DNA from: an uncultured Acidobacteriota bacterium | GTDB taxonomy: Bacteria; Acidobacteriota; Blastocatellia; RBC074 | NCBI GenBank assembly: GCA_937967285.1 | Contig: CALBSU010000673.1 | Span: 1-22,543 of the forward strand | Direction: 5' to 3' | Length of the DNA: 22,543 nucleotides | Part shown: piece by piece, positions 1 through 16,464 of the stretch | Position numbering within the stretch: position 1 is the first letter of the stretch | Layout: every line of letters begins with the position of its first letter | Made by a program: the position numbers and the translations under genes | The notes under the pieces: model-generated | What the model was told of the DNA's origin: nothing | The model's input: the letters and a program-made list of their open reading frames with translations, nothing else | Databases searched by the model: none

Positions 1-1307
<1,307 letters not shown>

Positions 1308-1419
1308 TGCAATGCCTTCATTCTATGCGGGCGGGAAGGCACTGGCAAGAAGCCTGATTTCAGGGTTATCGGGCAAATTGCAGCCTGGTGGCGGAATTTT
1401 TTCATTTACCGGCAATTGA

Positions 1420-1450
1420 TTTATCTTCTATTAATGACGCCGGTGATAAG
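1420..1450 (+). promoter_or_regulatory. Putative operator/promoter of the response regulator
   Basis: A box TTTATCTTCTATTAAT (1420-1435) lies 38 nt before the GTG start of the regulator. A very similar box (14 of 16 identical) lies at 3589-3604 before the efflux operon. After both boxes comes a 9-nt gap and a -10-like hexamer (here GATAAG at 1445-1450). The box would overlap the -35 position, as expected for an activator of the OmpR family that binds next to RNA polymerase. The pairing with its own regulator is inference. Confidence 0.4.
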
Positions 1451-1473
1451 ATCTTCGGGTCGAGGAAGAAACA

Positions 1474-2149
1474 GTGCGAATTCTGGTGATCGAAGATGAG
1501 GTCAATGCCGGGCGCATGCTGGCTAAAGGGCTGCGCGAGCAGGCGTATGCCGTCGATCTCTCGACCGACGGTGAGAGCGGGCTCTATCAGGCATCGGTCA
1601 ACGACTACGATCTGATCATTCTGGACCTGATGCTGCCGCGGAAGGACGGTTTCGAGGTCTGTCGCGAGCTGCGCTCCGGCGGGTCGACGGTCCCGATTCT
1701 GATGCTGACCGCCCGCGACGATGTGCAGGACCGAATTACCGGCCTCGATACAGGAGCGGACGACTATCTGGTCAAGCCATTCGACTTCCGCGAGCTGCTG
1801 GCGCGCATCCGGGCGCTGCTCAGGCGCGGCCCGGCGCTTCAGCCGACTCTGATCTCGATCGCAGACCTGAGCATCGACACAGATTCCCGCGTCGTGCGAC
1901 GCGGCAATCGGCAGATCGACCTGACCGCCAAGGAGTTCGCGCTGCTGGAATACCTGGCCCGCCGCGCCGGAGCCGTCGTCGGACGAAGTGAGATTGCCGA
2001 ACATGTCTGGGACGAGAATTATGATCCATTTTCGAATCTGATCGAGGTGTACGTGCAGCGCCTGCGGCGAAAACTGGATGAAGGCTGCCAGCCCCGGCTG
2101 ATCCATACGCGCCGTGGAGCGGGATACGCGTTGGCTGTAGAAACTGGTG

Positions 2150-2163
<14 letters not shown>
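1474..2163 (+). CDS. OmpR-family response regulator (CusR/CopR-like)
   Basis: A 229-residue protein of normal length. The receiver domain (1-115) carries the acidic pocket E7/D8, the phospho-acceptor D51 (LILDLMLP), T79 and K101 (KPF). The winged-helix DNA-binding domain covers about 128-222, with the typical TAKEFALLEYLARRAG and the C-terminal hairpin TRRGAGYAL. The start is GTG at 1474, preceded by GAGGAAG 5 nt upstream. It overlaps the kinase gene by 14 nt, so the two are translationally coupled and form a pair. Genes for an RND metal-type efflux system follow, so by analogy with CusRS, CopRS and CzcRS it probably activates efflux in response to a periplasmic metal or similar stress. The inducer cannot be read from sequence. 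Confidence 0.93.
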
Positions 2164-3588
<1,425 letters not shown>

Positions 3589-3592
<4 letters not shown>

Positions 3593-3619
3593 TCTTCTAT
3601 TTATCTGTCATCGTTTATG
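3589..3619 (+). promoter_or_regulatory. Putative operator/promoter of the efflux operon
   Basis: TTAATCTTCTATTTAT (3589-3604) matches the box at 1420-1435 at 14 of 16 positions. It is followed after 9 nt by TTTATG (3614-3619) as a weak -10. It begins on the last codons of the kinase gene and lies about 120 nt before the first efflux gene, so the efflux genes may have their own promoter besides readthrough from the regulator. Binding by the neighbouring response regulator is inference. Confidence 0.4.
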
Positions 3620-3725
3620 CTCCGTCTCAGCGTGGAGAAACTCGACGGAATCCGTTGCGAAGACCGGGTTTCGGCGTCTCTAATTCCCGGCCCGCAGCTC
3701 GGACCGGTCAGATAACGGGTTTGTC

Positions 3726-5096
3726 ATGTTCAAAAAGGATCACCTGGCAATAGGAATAGTGCTCAGTTGCCTGCTGACGACGGCGACGCCCGCACAGTCC
3801 GGCGGGAAACGGCCTGAGCTCTCGGAAATTGAAGGTCATACCGGCCATCGAACCGTCCCGCATTCCAATGAATCGGCATTCGTCATACCGGACGGGGTCA
3901 ACGTGGATGACGGCCTGTCGGAAGACGAGGCGGTGGCCATAGCGCTCTGGAACAACGCTCAGCTTCATGCCGATCTCGCGGCGCTCGGGCTGGCGCGGGC
4001 CGACCTGATCGACGCGGGGCTGATCAGCAATCCGCTCTTCCAGTTCGTGCTGCCGATCGGTCCGTACCGGCAGTTCGAGTCATTGCTCAACTTTCCGCTC
4101 GACTTCTTCTGGCAGCGGCGAAGGCGCGTGGACGCCGCGACGATCGAGCTGGATCGCATCGCGAAAGGCCTCGAACAGAACGCTCTCAATCTGGCGCGGG
4201 ATGTGCGGCTGGCCTTCATCGACGCGAAACTGGCGGAACACCGGGCAACTCTCGCCCGGGAGGCGGTCGACCTGCGCGAGCAGATCGTCCGGCTGACCAA
4301 CGTCCGGCTGCGCGTCGGCGATATCGGCGAGATCGAAGCCACGGCGGCCCGATTGGATGAGAGCATGGCCCGTGAGATGTCGGAGCGTCAGCGAAGGGAA
4401 GCCGTAATCGCGCTCAACCGGCTGAGGCTGCTCATGGGAATGAACGATTCGATGCCCCTGAGGCTCATCGATCCGCAGGACGAACCGGAGATCAATTCGG
4501 CCGCTCTCGCTTCAGGCGAAGCAGCGACATCGATCGAACTGCTCTCGATGGCGCTGGCCTCGCGCCCGGATTACCGCGCGGCCGAGTTGGCGATCGAGGT
4601 CGCGGCGAAACGCGCCAAATGGCAGCGCTCACGAGTCGGCGCCCTGGCCGCGCTGATCAATTTCAAACAGGGAGAAGGTGTTCCCTTCGCGGCGCGACCG
4701 GGGGCGATCGTCGACCTGCCGATCTTCAACCGCAATCAGGGAGGGATCGCCCGCGCCGATGCCGAGGTGGCGCGGGCCGCCTGGCAATACATCGCCGTCA
4801 GGCAGCGCATTGCAGGCGAATTGGCAGAAGCGGTCAACCAGTATCGCCAGGCGCGCCAGTCGCTTTCCATTTGGCAATCTCAGGTCATGCCGCAGGCGGC
4901 CGAGAACGCACGACTGTCGGAGAGCGCCTTCGACCGCGGCGACCAGTCCAGGCTCTTCGTCCTCGACGCGCTCCGTCGGGTCGTAGACGCCGGAGTGCGG
5001 GAGTTCGAGTTGAAAGCAGAGTTGAAGCGCGCGGCCGCGCAGATCGATCGCGCGGTGGGACAGAAATCGTGGAGGACTTTGAATGCCAAACCATAG
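3726..5096 (+). CDS. Outer-membrane efflux channel (TolC/CzcC family)
   Basis: A 456-residue protein. A signal peptide (about 1-24, MFKKDHL then a hydrophobic core) is followed by two helical outer-membrane-efflux repeats at about 65-255 and 265-450. The helices are rich in Ala, Leu, Arg and Glu, as in the periplasmic coiled-coil barrel of this family. It would form the trimeric exit duct of the tripartite pump encoded by the next two genes. The first is overlapped by 14 nt, which shows a shared operon. ATG 3726 is chosen because the signal peptide begins there; the ribosome site (GGGT) is weak. The family is clear; substrate selection lies in the pump, not here. Confidence 0.9.
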   Translation: MFKKDHLAIGIVLSCLLTTATPAQSGGKRPELSEIEGHTGHRTVPHSNESAFVIPDGVNVDDGLSEDEAVAIALWNNAQLHADLAALGLARADLIDAGLISNPLFQFVLPIGPYRQFESLLNFPLDFFWQRRRRVDAATIELDRIAKGLEQNALNLARDVRLAFIDAKLAEHRATLAREAVDLREQIVRLTNVRLRVGDIGEIEATAARLDESMAREMSERQRREAVIALNRLRLLMGMNDSMPLRLIDPQDEPEINSAALASGEAATSIELLSMALASRPDYRAAELAIEVAAKRAKWQRSRVGALAALINFKQGEGVPFAARPGAIVDLPIFNRNQGGIARADAEVARAAWQYIAVRQRIAGELAEAVNQYRQARQSLSIWQSQVMPQAAENARLSESAFDRGDQSRLFVLDALRRVVDAGVREFELKAELKRAAAQIDRAVGQKSWRTLNAKP

Positions 5097-6273
5097 TTCG
5101 AGAATCGCCGTGATCGTCGTTCTGGCGGCCTGCATGGCCGGATGCTCGGCTTCACGGGCCGAACAGAAAAAACTTCCGTCCCCGGCGAAGGTCGAGCACC
5201 CGGTCAGGGAAGCCGATCTGGCCACGATCAGACTGACCCCCGAGGCCGAAAAACGGCTCGGGATAACGACGGCCGCCATCGAGATGAGAAACGTCGCGCG
5301 GACGCTCGATCTAAGCGGCGAGATCCTCATCCCGCAGGGACAGACCATGATGGTAGCTGCACCGATGTCCGGAACTCTCGCCCCCGGTCAGAGCGGAGGT
5401 CTCTATGTCGGGCAGATCGTGCGTAAAGGACAAACGCTTCTCAGGCTAATCCCGTTCCTCGCCCCTGAGCGGGATCTGCGGGTCCAGATCGAGCGGGACA
5501 TCGAGAGCCTGACCGAGCGCGTCGCCGGGATCAGACAGCGCAAGGAACGGGCCGATATCCTGGCGCGCGAAAAGGCCGGCAGCGTGCGCGCCGCCGAGGA
5601 AGCGCAGGCCGAACTGGCCGTCGCCGAAGCCGAACTCAAGGGCGCGCGCGAGCGGCTGGCGCGGTTCGACAAGGGGGCGCTCAACTCCGACTTCAGCGTC
5701 GCGGTCGTCGCTCCGATCAGCGGAGTAATTCAGAAAGTGATGGCCGGAAGCTCGGAACCGATTACCGGAGGCGCGCCGCTGCTCGAGATCAGCAATCTCG
5801 GCACGCTCTGGGTGCGCGTTCCGGTCTATGTCGGCGATCTGTCGCGGATTGCTCGCGGGCGCTCGGCGGGCATCCGCGACCTCAACGGCGGTCCCGGAGC
5901 TACGGTTCGCCAGGTCCTGCCGGTCAATGCTCCGCCGACGGCGGATGCGGCCGCCTCGACCGCCGACATCTATTTCAGCATCCCGAACGGTGACGGCTCG
6001 CTCAGACCCGGACAGCGCGTGGGGGTCACGCTGCCGCTCAAAGTCGAGGAGGAGAGCCCTGTCATTCCGTGGTCGGCCGTGCTGCACGACGTACAGGGCA
6101 ACACATGGGTATACGAAAACAGCGCGCCGCAGATCTTCGTCCGCCGGGCGGTCGAGGTCAGGAGAGTCAGTGGAGATACGGCCGTGCTCGGTCGGGCGCC
6201 GGCCCTCGGGACCAGAATCGTTATCTCCGGTGCGACGGAACTCTTCGGAACCGAATTCGGCGCGGGCAAGTAG
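5083..6273 (+). CDS. RND efflux membrane-fusion lipoprotein (CzcB/CusB-like)
   Basis: A 396-residue periplasmic adaptor. The N-terminus is a lipoprotein signal with two candidate lipidation sites (LAAC, Cys17; MAGC, Cys21). A lipoyl-type half domain (about 88-120, APMSGTLAP) leads into an alpha-helical hairpin at about 127-197. The second lipoyl half ([12 protein letters not shown]) and the beta-barrel and membrane-proximal domains follow. It links the inner-membrane pump to the outer channel. The start ATG 5083 has GGAGG (5071-5075) 7 nt upstream and lies inside the channel gene. The pump starts 18 nt after its stop. No His-, Met- or Cys-rich metal-binding extension is present, unlike some CusB or CzcB proteins, so the substrate is not shown. 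Confidence 0.9.
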   Translation: MPNHSSRIAVIVVLAACMAGCSASRAEQKKLPSPAKVEHPVREADLATIRLTPEAEKRLGITTAAIEMRNVARTLDLSGEILIPQGQTMMVAAPMSGTLAPGQSGGLYVGQIVRKGQTLLRLIPFLAPERDLRVQIERDIESLTERVAGIRQRKERADILAREKAGSVRAAEEAQAELAVAEAELKGARERLARFDKGALNSDFSVAVVAPISGVIQKVMAGSSEPITGGAPLLEISNLGTLWVRVPVYVGDLSRIARGRSAGIRDLNGGPGATVRQVLPVNAPPTADAAASTADIYFSIPNGDGSLRPGQRVGVTLPLKVEEESPVIPWSAVLHDVQGNTWVYENSAPQIFVRRAVEVRRVSGDTAVLGRAPALGTRIVISGATELFGTEFGAGK

Positions 6274-6291
6274 CCGTTCGTCATCGAAAAA

Positions 6292-9393
<3,102 letters not shown>

Positions 9394-9400
9394 ACCCGCG

Positions 9401-9426
9401 GGCCGGTCTCACCCGAGAGGCCGGCC
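9401..9426 (+). terminator. Hairpin after the efflux operon
   Basis: GGCCGGTCTC (9401-9410) pairs with GAGAGGCCGGCC (9415-9426) with a two-base bulge, 7 nt after the pump's TGA stop. No T-tract follows, so it could be a Rho-assisted terminator or simply a 3' RNA-stabilising hairpin. It separates the efflux operon from the purQ promoter region. Confidence 0.4.
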
Positions 9427-9445
9427 ACCGCTTCCCCGCGGTTCC

Positions 9446-9474
9446 TGGACAATCCCTCCTCGTTGTAGTACAAA
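9446..9474 (+). promoter_or_regulatory. Candidate sigma-70-type promoter of purQL
   Basis: TGGACA (9446-9451, 5 of 6 to the -35 consensus), a 17-nt spacer, then TACAAA (9469-9474, 4 of 6 to the -10). Transcription would start near 9481, giving a leader of about 35 nt. The spacing supports it, the -10 is weak. No purine riboswitch or PurR-type operator was recognised. Confidence 0.4.
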
Positions 9475-9515
9475 GAATTACTAGCTCACACCCCAAGCCA
9501 AAAGGATCTTAATCA

Positions 9516-10226
9516 ATGAAATTCGGCGTCGTAGTTTTCCCCGGCTCGAATTGCGATCACGACACATATCACGTAGTGAGCAAGGTTATCGGCCAGCCTG
9601 TCGATTTCATCTGGCACAAAGAGGAGCAGGTGGATCGCTACGATGCGATCATTCTGCCCGGAGGGTTCTCCTACGGCGACTATCTCCGCTCCGGAGCGAT
9701 TGCCAGGTTCTCGCCCGTCATGCGTTCGATCAAACAGTTCGCGCAGGACGGAGGTCTGGTCATGGGCATCTGCAACGGATTTCAGATCCTCTGCGAGGCG
9801 GGGCTGCTGCCCGGCGCGCTGCTCAGAAACCGCGACCTGAAGTTCATCTGCGAGCACGTCAACATCCGGGTTGAGCGCACCGACACTGCGTTCACCACGG
9901 CATACGAATCGGGGCAGGTGCTGAGCATTCCGATCGCGCACGGCGAGGGCAACTATTTCTGCGATCAGCGGACGCTCGACGAGCTCGAGGGCGAGGGCCG
10001 GGTAATCTTCCGCTACTGCGACGCCTCGGGCCGTGTGACGGACGAAGCCAATCCGAACGGATCCCTCAACAACATCGCGGGCATCTGCAACCGCGAACGA
10101 AACGTGATCGGCTTGATGCCGCATCCGGAACGGGCCGCGGAGAGCCTGCTCGGAAGCAGCGACGGGCGCGGAGTCTTCCTCTCGATGGCCGATTCCCTGC
10201 GCGAAATGATCAAACTGCGGGCCTGA
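9516..10226 (+). CDS. purQ: Phosphoribosylformylglycinamidine synthase, glutaminase subunit
   Basis: A 236-residue class I glutamine amidotransferase. It releases ammonia from glutamine for the PurL subunit in step 4 of de novo purine synthesis, in the cytoplasm. The triad is visible: nucleophile Cys86 in GICNGFQ, His203 and Glu205 in MPHPERA. The N-terminal FPGSNCDHD and the HGEGNYFC loop are typical of stand-alone PurQ. An AAGGA ribosome site lies 9 nt before ATG 9516. purL follows after 34 nt. The third partner, purS, which usually precedes purQ in this arrangement, is not visible upstream and must be elsewhere. Confidence 0.96.
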   Translation: MKFGVVVFPGSNCDHDTYHVVSKVIGQPVDFIWHKEEQVDRYDAIILPGGFSYGDYLRSGAIARFSPVMRSIKQFAQDGGLVMGICNGFQILCEAGLLPGALLRNRDLKFICEHVNIRVERTDTAFTTAYESGQVLSIPIAHGEGNYFCDQRTLDELEGEGRVIFRYCDASGRVTDEANPNGSLNNIAGICNRERNVIGLMPHPERAAESLLGSSDGRGVFLSMADSLREMIKLRA

Positions 10227-10260
10227 CAGCACCGCGAGACCGGCACACATCATCCACGAT

Positions 10261-12576
<2,316 letters not shown>

Positions 12577-12577
12577 C

Positions 12578-13483
<906 letters not shown>

Positions 13484-13510
13484 ACTTCTACCTGTTATTT
13501 GCTACTGCTC

Positions 13511-13557
13511 AAGATAAAGTTTCCAGTTTCCAGTGGGTATCCCAAAATCTTTATCTT
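13511..13557. repeat. Inverted repeat enclosing a short AGTTTCC heptamer array
   Basis: AAGATAAAG (13511-13519) and its exact complement CTTTATCTT (13549-13557) flank a 29-nt loop. The loop holds 2.4 copies of the heptamer AGTTTCC (13518-13534) and a small palindrome TGGGTATCCCA (13534-13544). It lies 28-74 nt upstream of the hslO start, so it would be in or near the hslO leader on the minus strand. It could be a hairpin of an unrecognised repeat element or a regulatory structure. No T-tract suggests it is not an intrinsic terminator. Confidence 0.6.
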
Positions 13558-13570
13558 TCTTATTGGATTT

Positions 13571-13631
13571 CGACGCCAAGGCGCCAAGACAGCCAAGAGA
13601 TCTCGACGCCAAGAAACCAAGATAGCCAAAG
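13571..13631. repeat. Two degenerate 28-nt direct repeats built of GCCAAG-like units
   Basis: Copy A (13571-13598) and copy B (13604-13631) both begin CGACGCCAAG and match at roughly 22 of 28 positions, with shared CCAAGA and AGCCAA blocks. They are separated by 5 nt. Each copy is made of three short units ending in CCAAG. The block sits between hslO and the 3' end of the glycosyltransferase, next to the ACTTTCT array. No coding role is seen. Confidence 0.8.
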
Positions 13632-13636
13632 CACTT

Positions 13637-13660
13637 ACTTTCTACTTTCTACTTTCTACT
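13637..13660. repeat. Heptanucleotide tandem array (ACTTTCT)n
   Basis: Three perfect copies of ACTTTCT plus ACT, 24 nt. On the minus strand it reads AGAAAGT/GTAGAAA repeats and encodes the last residues (VESRK) and the TAG stop (13642-13644) of the GT39 glycosyltransferase. The period, the ACTnnCT pattern and the overlap with a minus-strand stop codon match the array at 1-54. Confidence 0.93.
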
Positions 13661-15333
13661 CTGATAAGCATCCAGTCGCACCCCGGGCGGCACTTCGCCG
13701 CGCCGCGCTGGTCTCCGATGTCCGCGATCGAGAAACGGCTCGACTTCCCGAGTTCGCCGATCCAGCGGCGAGGCGAGAGGACAAGCAGCGATTTCGTTTC
13801 TGAGTCTCCGAGATATTTTTCCACATCCCCGGCGGTGAAGACGGTGATCAGCTCAGATTTCGGGTCGCGCAGCGGCAGATCGGTCGCATAGAAATTGATG
13901 CCGTGATCGTGGTTGACGAAGAAGAGCAGTCGCTCGCCCGGCCGGGCCGAATCCCTGGCAGTCAGCGCGATCCGCTTGATCGAATCGGTCTCTCCGAGAA
14001 ACGGCGAGAAGACATTGACCAGCACCAGCACGATCAGCGCGAAGCCGAAGGGCAGAAAGAGCACCGCCGCCCGGCCGCTGATCAGGAACCAGATGCCGAG
14101 CAGAACGATCGATGTCATGATCATGAAGGTTGCCAGACGGTAGGCATCGAAGACATCAAGCCCGAGCCGGCCGGGAACGCCGAGCGCGACGTAGATGCCC
14201 GCGGCGAAGAATGTAAGACAGGTGGCGACGATCGGCCAGGCGGGCTTCGGTCCGTCTTCCCACCAGAGCTCCAGTTCCTGCGCGATCAGCATCGCCGCGG
14301 CGGGAAAGACCGGCAGGATGTATCCCGGCAGCTTCGAGCCCGAGAACGAGAAGAAGATCAGCGGAACCAGCACCCACAGCCAGAGAAAGAGCGTCAAATC
14401 ATCGAACCGGCGCTCGACAATCGTCCGCCAGCCGCCCGCGAACGCGCGCCTGATGCGCGAGATCAGAAAAAAGCTCCACGGGAAGACCCCCGCCAGGATG
14501 ATCGCCACGAAGAACCAGACCGGCTGCGGATGCCTGTATCTGTTCGACAGATAGCGCTGAAAATGGTGCGCGATGAAGAACTCGTCGATGAAGACCCGCC
14601 CGTGCCGGGCGATCACCGGCCCGTACCAGACCGCCGCCGTGACCAGAAAGATGGCTGCTCCCGCCAGCAGGACCGCCGGACGCAGCGCCTCCCTCAGCCG
14701 GCGCGAAATGAGCAGATAGAGCCCGACTATCGCCAGCGGCAGAATTATTCCGACGAGCCCCTTGGCGAGCACCGCCAGACCCAGCCCGAAGCTGAAAAGC
14801 CAGAAGTACGGATTCCCCGCTACCCGGCGCGGATCTCTCATCCAGAGATAGAACCCGACCAGCGCCAGCTCCATCGTGAAGGCCAGCGGCATGTCGAACG
14901 TCGCGCCGCGACCGAGCCCGATCCACAGGCAACTGCTGATCAGAACGGCCGCTCCAAGGTATCCGAAGACCGGCGCCCCGACACGGCGACCGAAGAGCAG
15001 AATCAACAGCGAGCCGCCGAGGGCCATCAGTCCGACGCCGAAACGCGCCGCGAACTCCGAGACCCCGAAGATGCTGTATCCGGCCGCTGCCGCCCAGTAG
15101 GTCAGCGCGGGCTTCTCGAACCACTCGATGCCAGCCAGCCGCGGAGTTATCCAGTTGCCGCTCGCATACATCTCGCGCGCGACTTCGGCGTAGCGGGGCT
15201 CGTCCGGCCCGAGAAACGGCATTCCCGCCGAACCGTAGAAGATGAATGCCAGAGCCAGCAGAATCAGCGCGGCGAAAAACCGTAATTCGCTTTGATTTTG
15301 CGCTCCCGATTGAGGATGATTATTGCCTGCCAC
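13642..15333 (-). CDS. Membrane glycosyltransferase, GT39 family (ArnT/PMT-like)
   Basis: A 563-residue polytopic inner-membrane protein. TM1 is about residues 19-36. The first periplasmic loop carries the family's acidic motif PDEPRYAEVAREM (D44, E45), then GNWITPRL, FEKPAL and WAAAAGYSIFG, as in ArnT and related lipid-linked-sugar transferases. Many further hydrophobic helices run to about residue 430, and a soluble C-terminal tail follows. Family members move a sugar from a polyprenyl-phosphate carrier to lipid A, protein or another envelope acceptor; which one is not shown. The start is GTG at 15331-15333 with no good ribosome site. No in-frame ATG precedes TM1, so this start is likely but not certain. 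The C-terminal five residues and stop come from the heptamer array. Confidence 0.88.
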   Translation of the reverse strand: MAGNNHPQSGAQNQSELRFFAALILLALAFIFYGSAGMPFLGPDEPRYAEVAREMYASGNWITPRLAGIEWFEKPALTYWAAAAGYSIFGVSEFAARFGVGLMALGGSLLILLFGRRVGAPVFGYLGAAVLISSCLWIGLGRGATFDMPLAFTMELALVGFYLWMRDPRRVAGNPYFWLFSFGLGLAVLAKGLVGIILPLAIVGLYLLISRRLREALRPAVLLAGAAIFLVTAAVWYGPVIARHGRVFIDEFFIAHHFQRYLSNRYRHPQPVWFFVAIILAGVFPWSFFLISRIRRAFAGGWRTIVERRFDDLTLFLWLWVLVPLIFFSFSGSKLPGYILPVFPAAAMLIAQELELWWEDGPKPAWPIVATCLTFFAAGIYVALGVPGRLGLDVFDAYRLATFMIMTSIVLLGIWFLISGRAAVLFLPFGFALIVLVLVNVFSPFLGETDSIKRIALTARDSARPGERLLFFVNHDHGINFYATDLPLRDPKSELITVFTAGDVEKYLGDSETKSLLVLSPRRWIGELGKSSRFSIADIGDQRGAAKCRPGCDWMLIRVESRK

Positions 15334-15437
15334 TGAGATCGAATACCATTCGTCATTATGAGATAGAATATTAACGGACAGATTATCATCCGCTGATGAA
15401 AACCTGAAATGGACCGGAGATCGATCTGGAAAGGATT

Positions 15438-16412
15438 ATGGCTGATAAATTGAGAACGGCCGTCATCGGAGTCGGGCATCTTGGACGCGAGCACGCGCGG
15501 ATTTACGCCGGCCTCGAAGACTCGCAACTGGTCGCGGTCTGCGACACGAATGAAACAAACGGCCGGGCCGTCGCCGAGCGCTACGGCGTGCCGTGGGTCA
15601 GCGATTATCGCGAACTGCTCGACCGCGTCGACGCGGTCAGCGTCGCCACGCCGACCGTCAATCATCATGAGGCGACCTGCGCCTGCATCGAGGCCGGCAT
15701 CAGCGTTCTGGTCGAAAAGCCGATCTCGCGCACGCTCGACGAAGCCGACGAGATGATCTCGCTCGCCCGGGCGAAGGGCGTGGTCCTTCAGGTCGGTCAT
15801 ATCGAAAGGTTCAATCCGGCCTTCCGCGCGCTCCAGCAGAGCATCAGCCGACCGCGCTTCTTCGAAGCGCACCGGATGGGGATCTTCACCCCGCGCTCGC
15901 TCGACATCGACGTCGTCATGGATCTCATGGTCCACGAACTCGACATCATCTCGGCGCTCGTCGATTCCGAAGTCGTCAGGATCGATGCGGTCGGCATCCC
16001 GATCCTGACGCAAAAGATCGACCTGGCCAACGCGCGGCTCGAATTCGCCGACGGATGCATCGCCAACATCACGGCCAGTCGCGTCTCGGGTGAAAGACTG
16101 CGCAAACTGCGCGTCTTTCAGCCTCACGAATATTACTCACTCGACTATGCGGAACAGCAGGTCGTCTGCTGCAGGCTTACACCTCCCAAACAGCCCTCCG
16201 CTCTCCCTGAGATCGTCGCCGGCAACCTCCCCGTCACCAGACGGGAACCATTGCTCGGCGAGATCGAATCCTTCCTGACCTCGGTTCGCGAACGGTCACT
16301 CCCGGTCGTGACGGGCGAGGAAGGACGCCGCGCTCTGGCCCTCGCAATCGAGGTGCTCGACCGGATCAGGGAACATTCCGGCAGGGCCGATATCGGCCTT
16401 CTTTTTGAATGA
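15438..16412 (+). CDS. Gfo/Idh/MocA-family NAD(P)-dependent dehydrogenase (GnnA-like)
   Basis: A 324-residue cytoplasmic oxidoreductase with no signal peptide. The Rossmann motif GVGHLGREHA (11-20) is followed by an acidic end of beta2 (D36). The substrate-side motif is VEKPIS (Lys94 expected catalytic), and the second domain has MDLMVHELD (D162, H166, D169). The overall pattern, especially GHLGREHARIY and QVGHIERFNPA, resembles the UDP-GlcNAc 3-dehydrogenase (GnnA) group, which makes precursor for amide-linked lipid A. This subfamily call is from memory of motifs and is moderate; the broad family is sure. No GnnB-type aminotransferase or lpx gene is in the window. It is divergent from the GT39 gene with a 104-bp spacer. 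ATG 15438 follows GGAAAGGA. Confidence 0.88.
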   Translation: MADKLRTAVIGVGHLGREHARIYAGLEDSQLVAVCDTNETNGRAVAERYGVPWVSDYRELLDRVDAVSVATPTVNHHEATCACIEAGISVLVEKPISRTLDEADEMISLARAKGVVLQVGHIERFNPAFRALQQSISRPRFFEAHRMGIFTPRSLDIDVVMDLMVHELDIISALVDSEVVRIDAVGIPILTQKIDLANARLEFADGCIANITASRVSGERLRKLRVFQPHEYYSLDYAEQQVVCCRLTPPKQPSALPEIVAGNLPVTRREPLLGEIESFLTSVRERSLPVVTGEEGRRALALAIEVLDRIREHSGRADIGLLFE

Positions 16413-16464
16413 ATCGACTACTGGCGGCTGCCCCGCCGGTATTATCCTGTTTGAGGTATTTCAG

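Noticed and set aside
13571..13631. CRISPR-like pair of 28-nt repeats
   Set aside because: Only two diverged copies, separated by 5 nt; there is no spacer-sized gap.
13903..15285. Open frame of 460 codons on the plus strand, opposite the GT39 gene
   Set aside because: Its product is a low-complexity Arg/Glu/Gln/Pro-rich sequence with no domain, whereas the minus strand encodes a clear membrane glycosyltransferase. GC-rich codon bias on one strand leaves such open shadows.
16405..16464. Upstream in-frame start for the M48 protease
   Set aside because: It would place 20 residues before a clear signal peptide and overlaps the end of the dehydrogenase gene; ATG 16465 has a good ribosome site.
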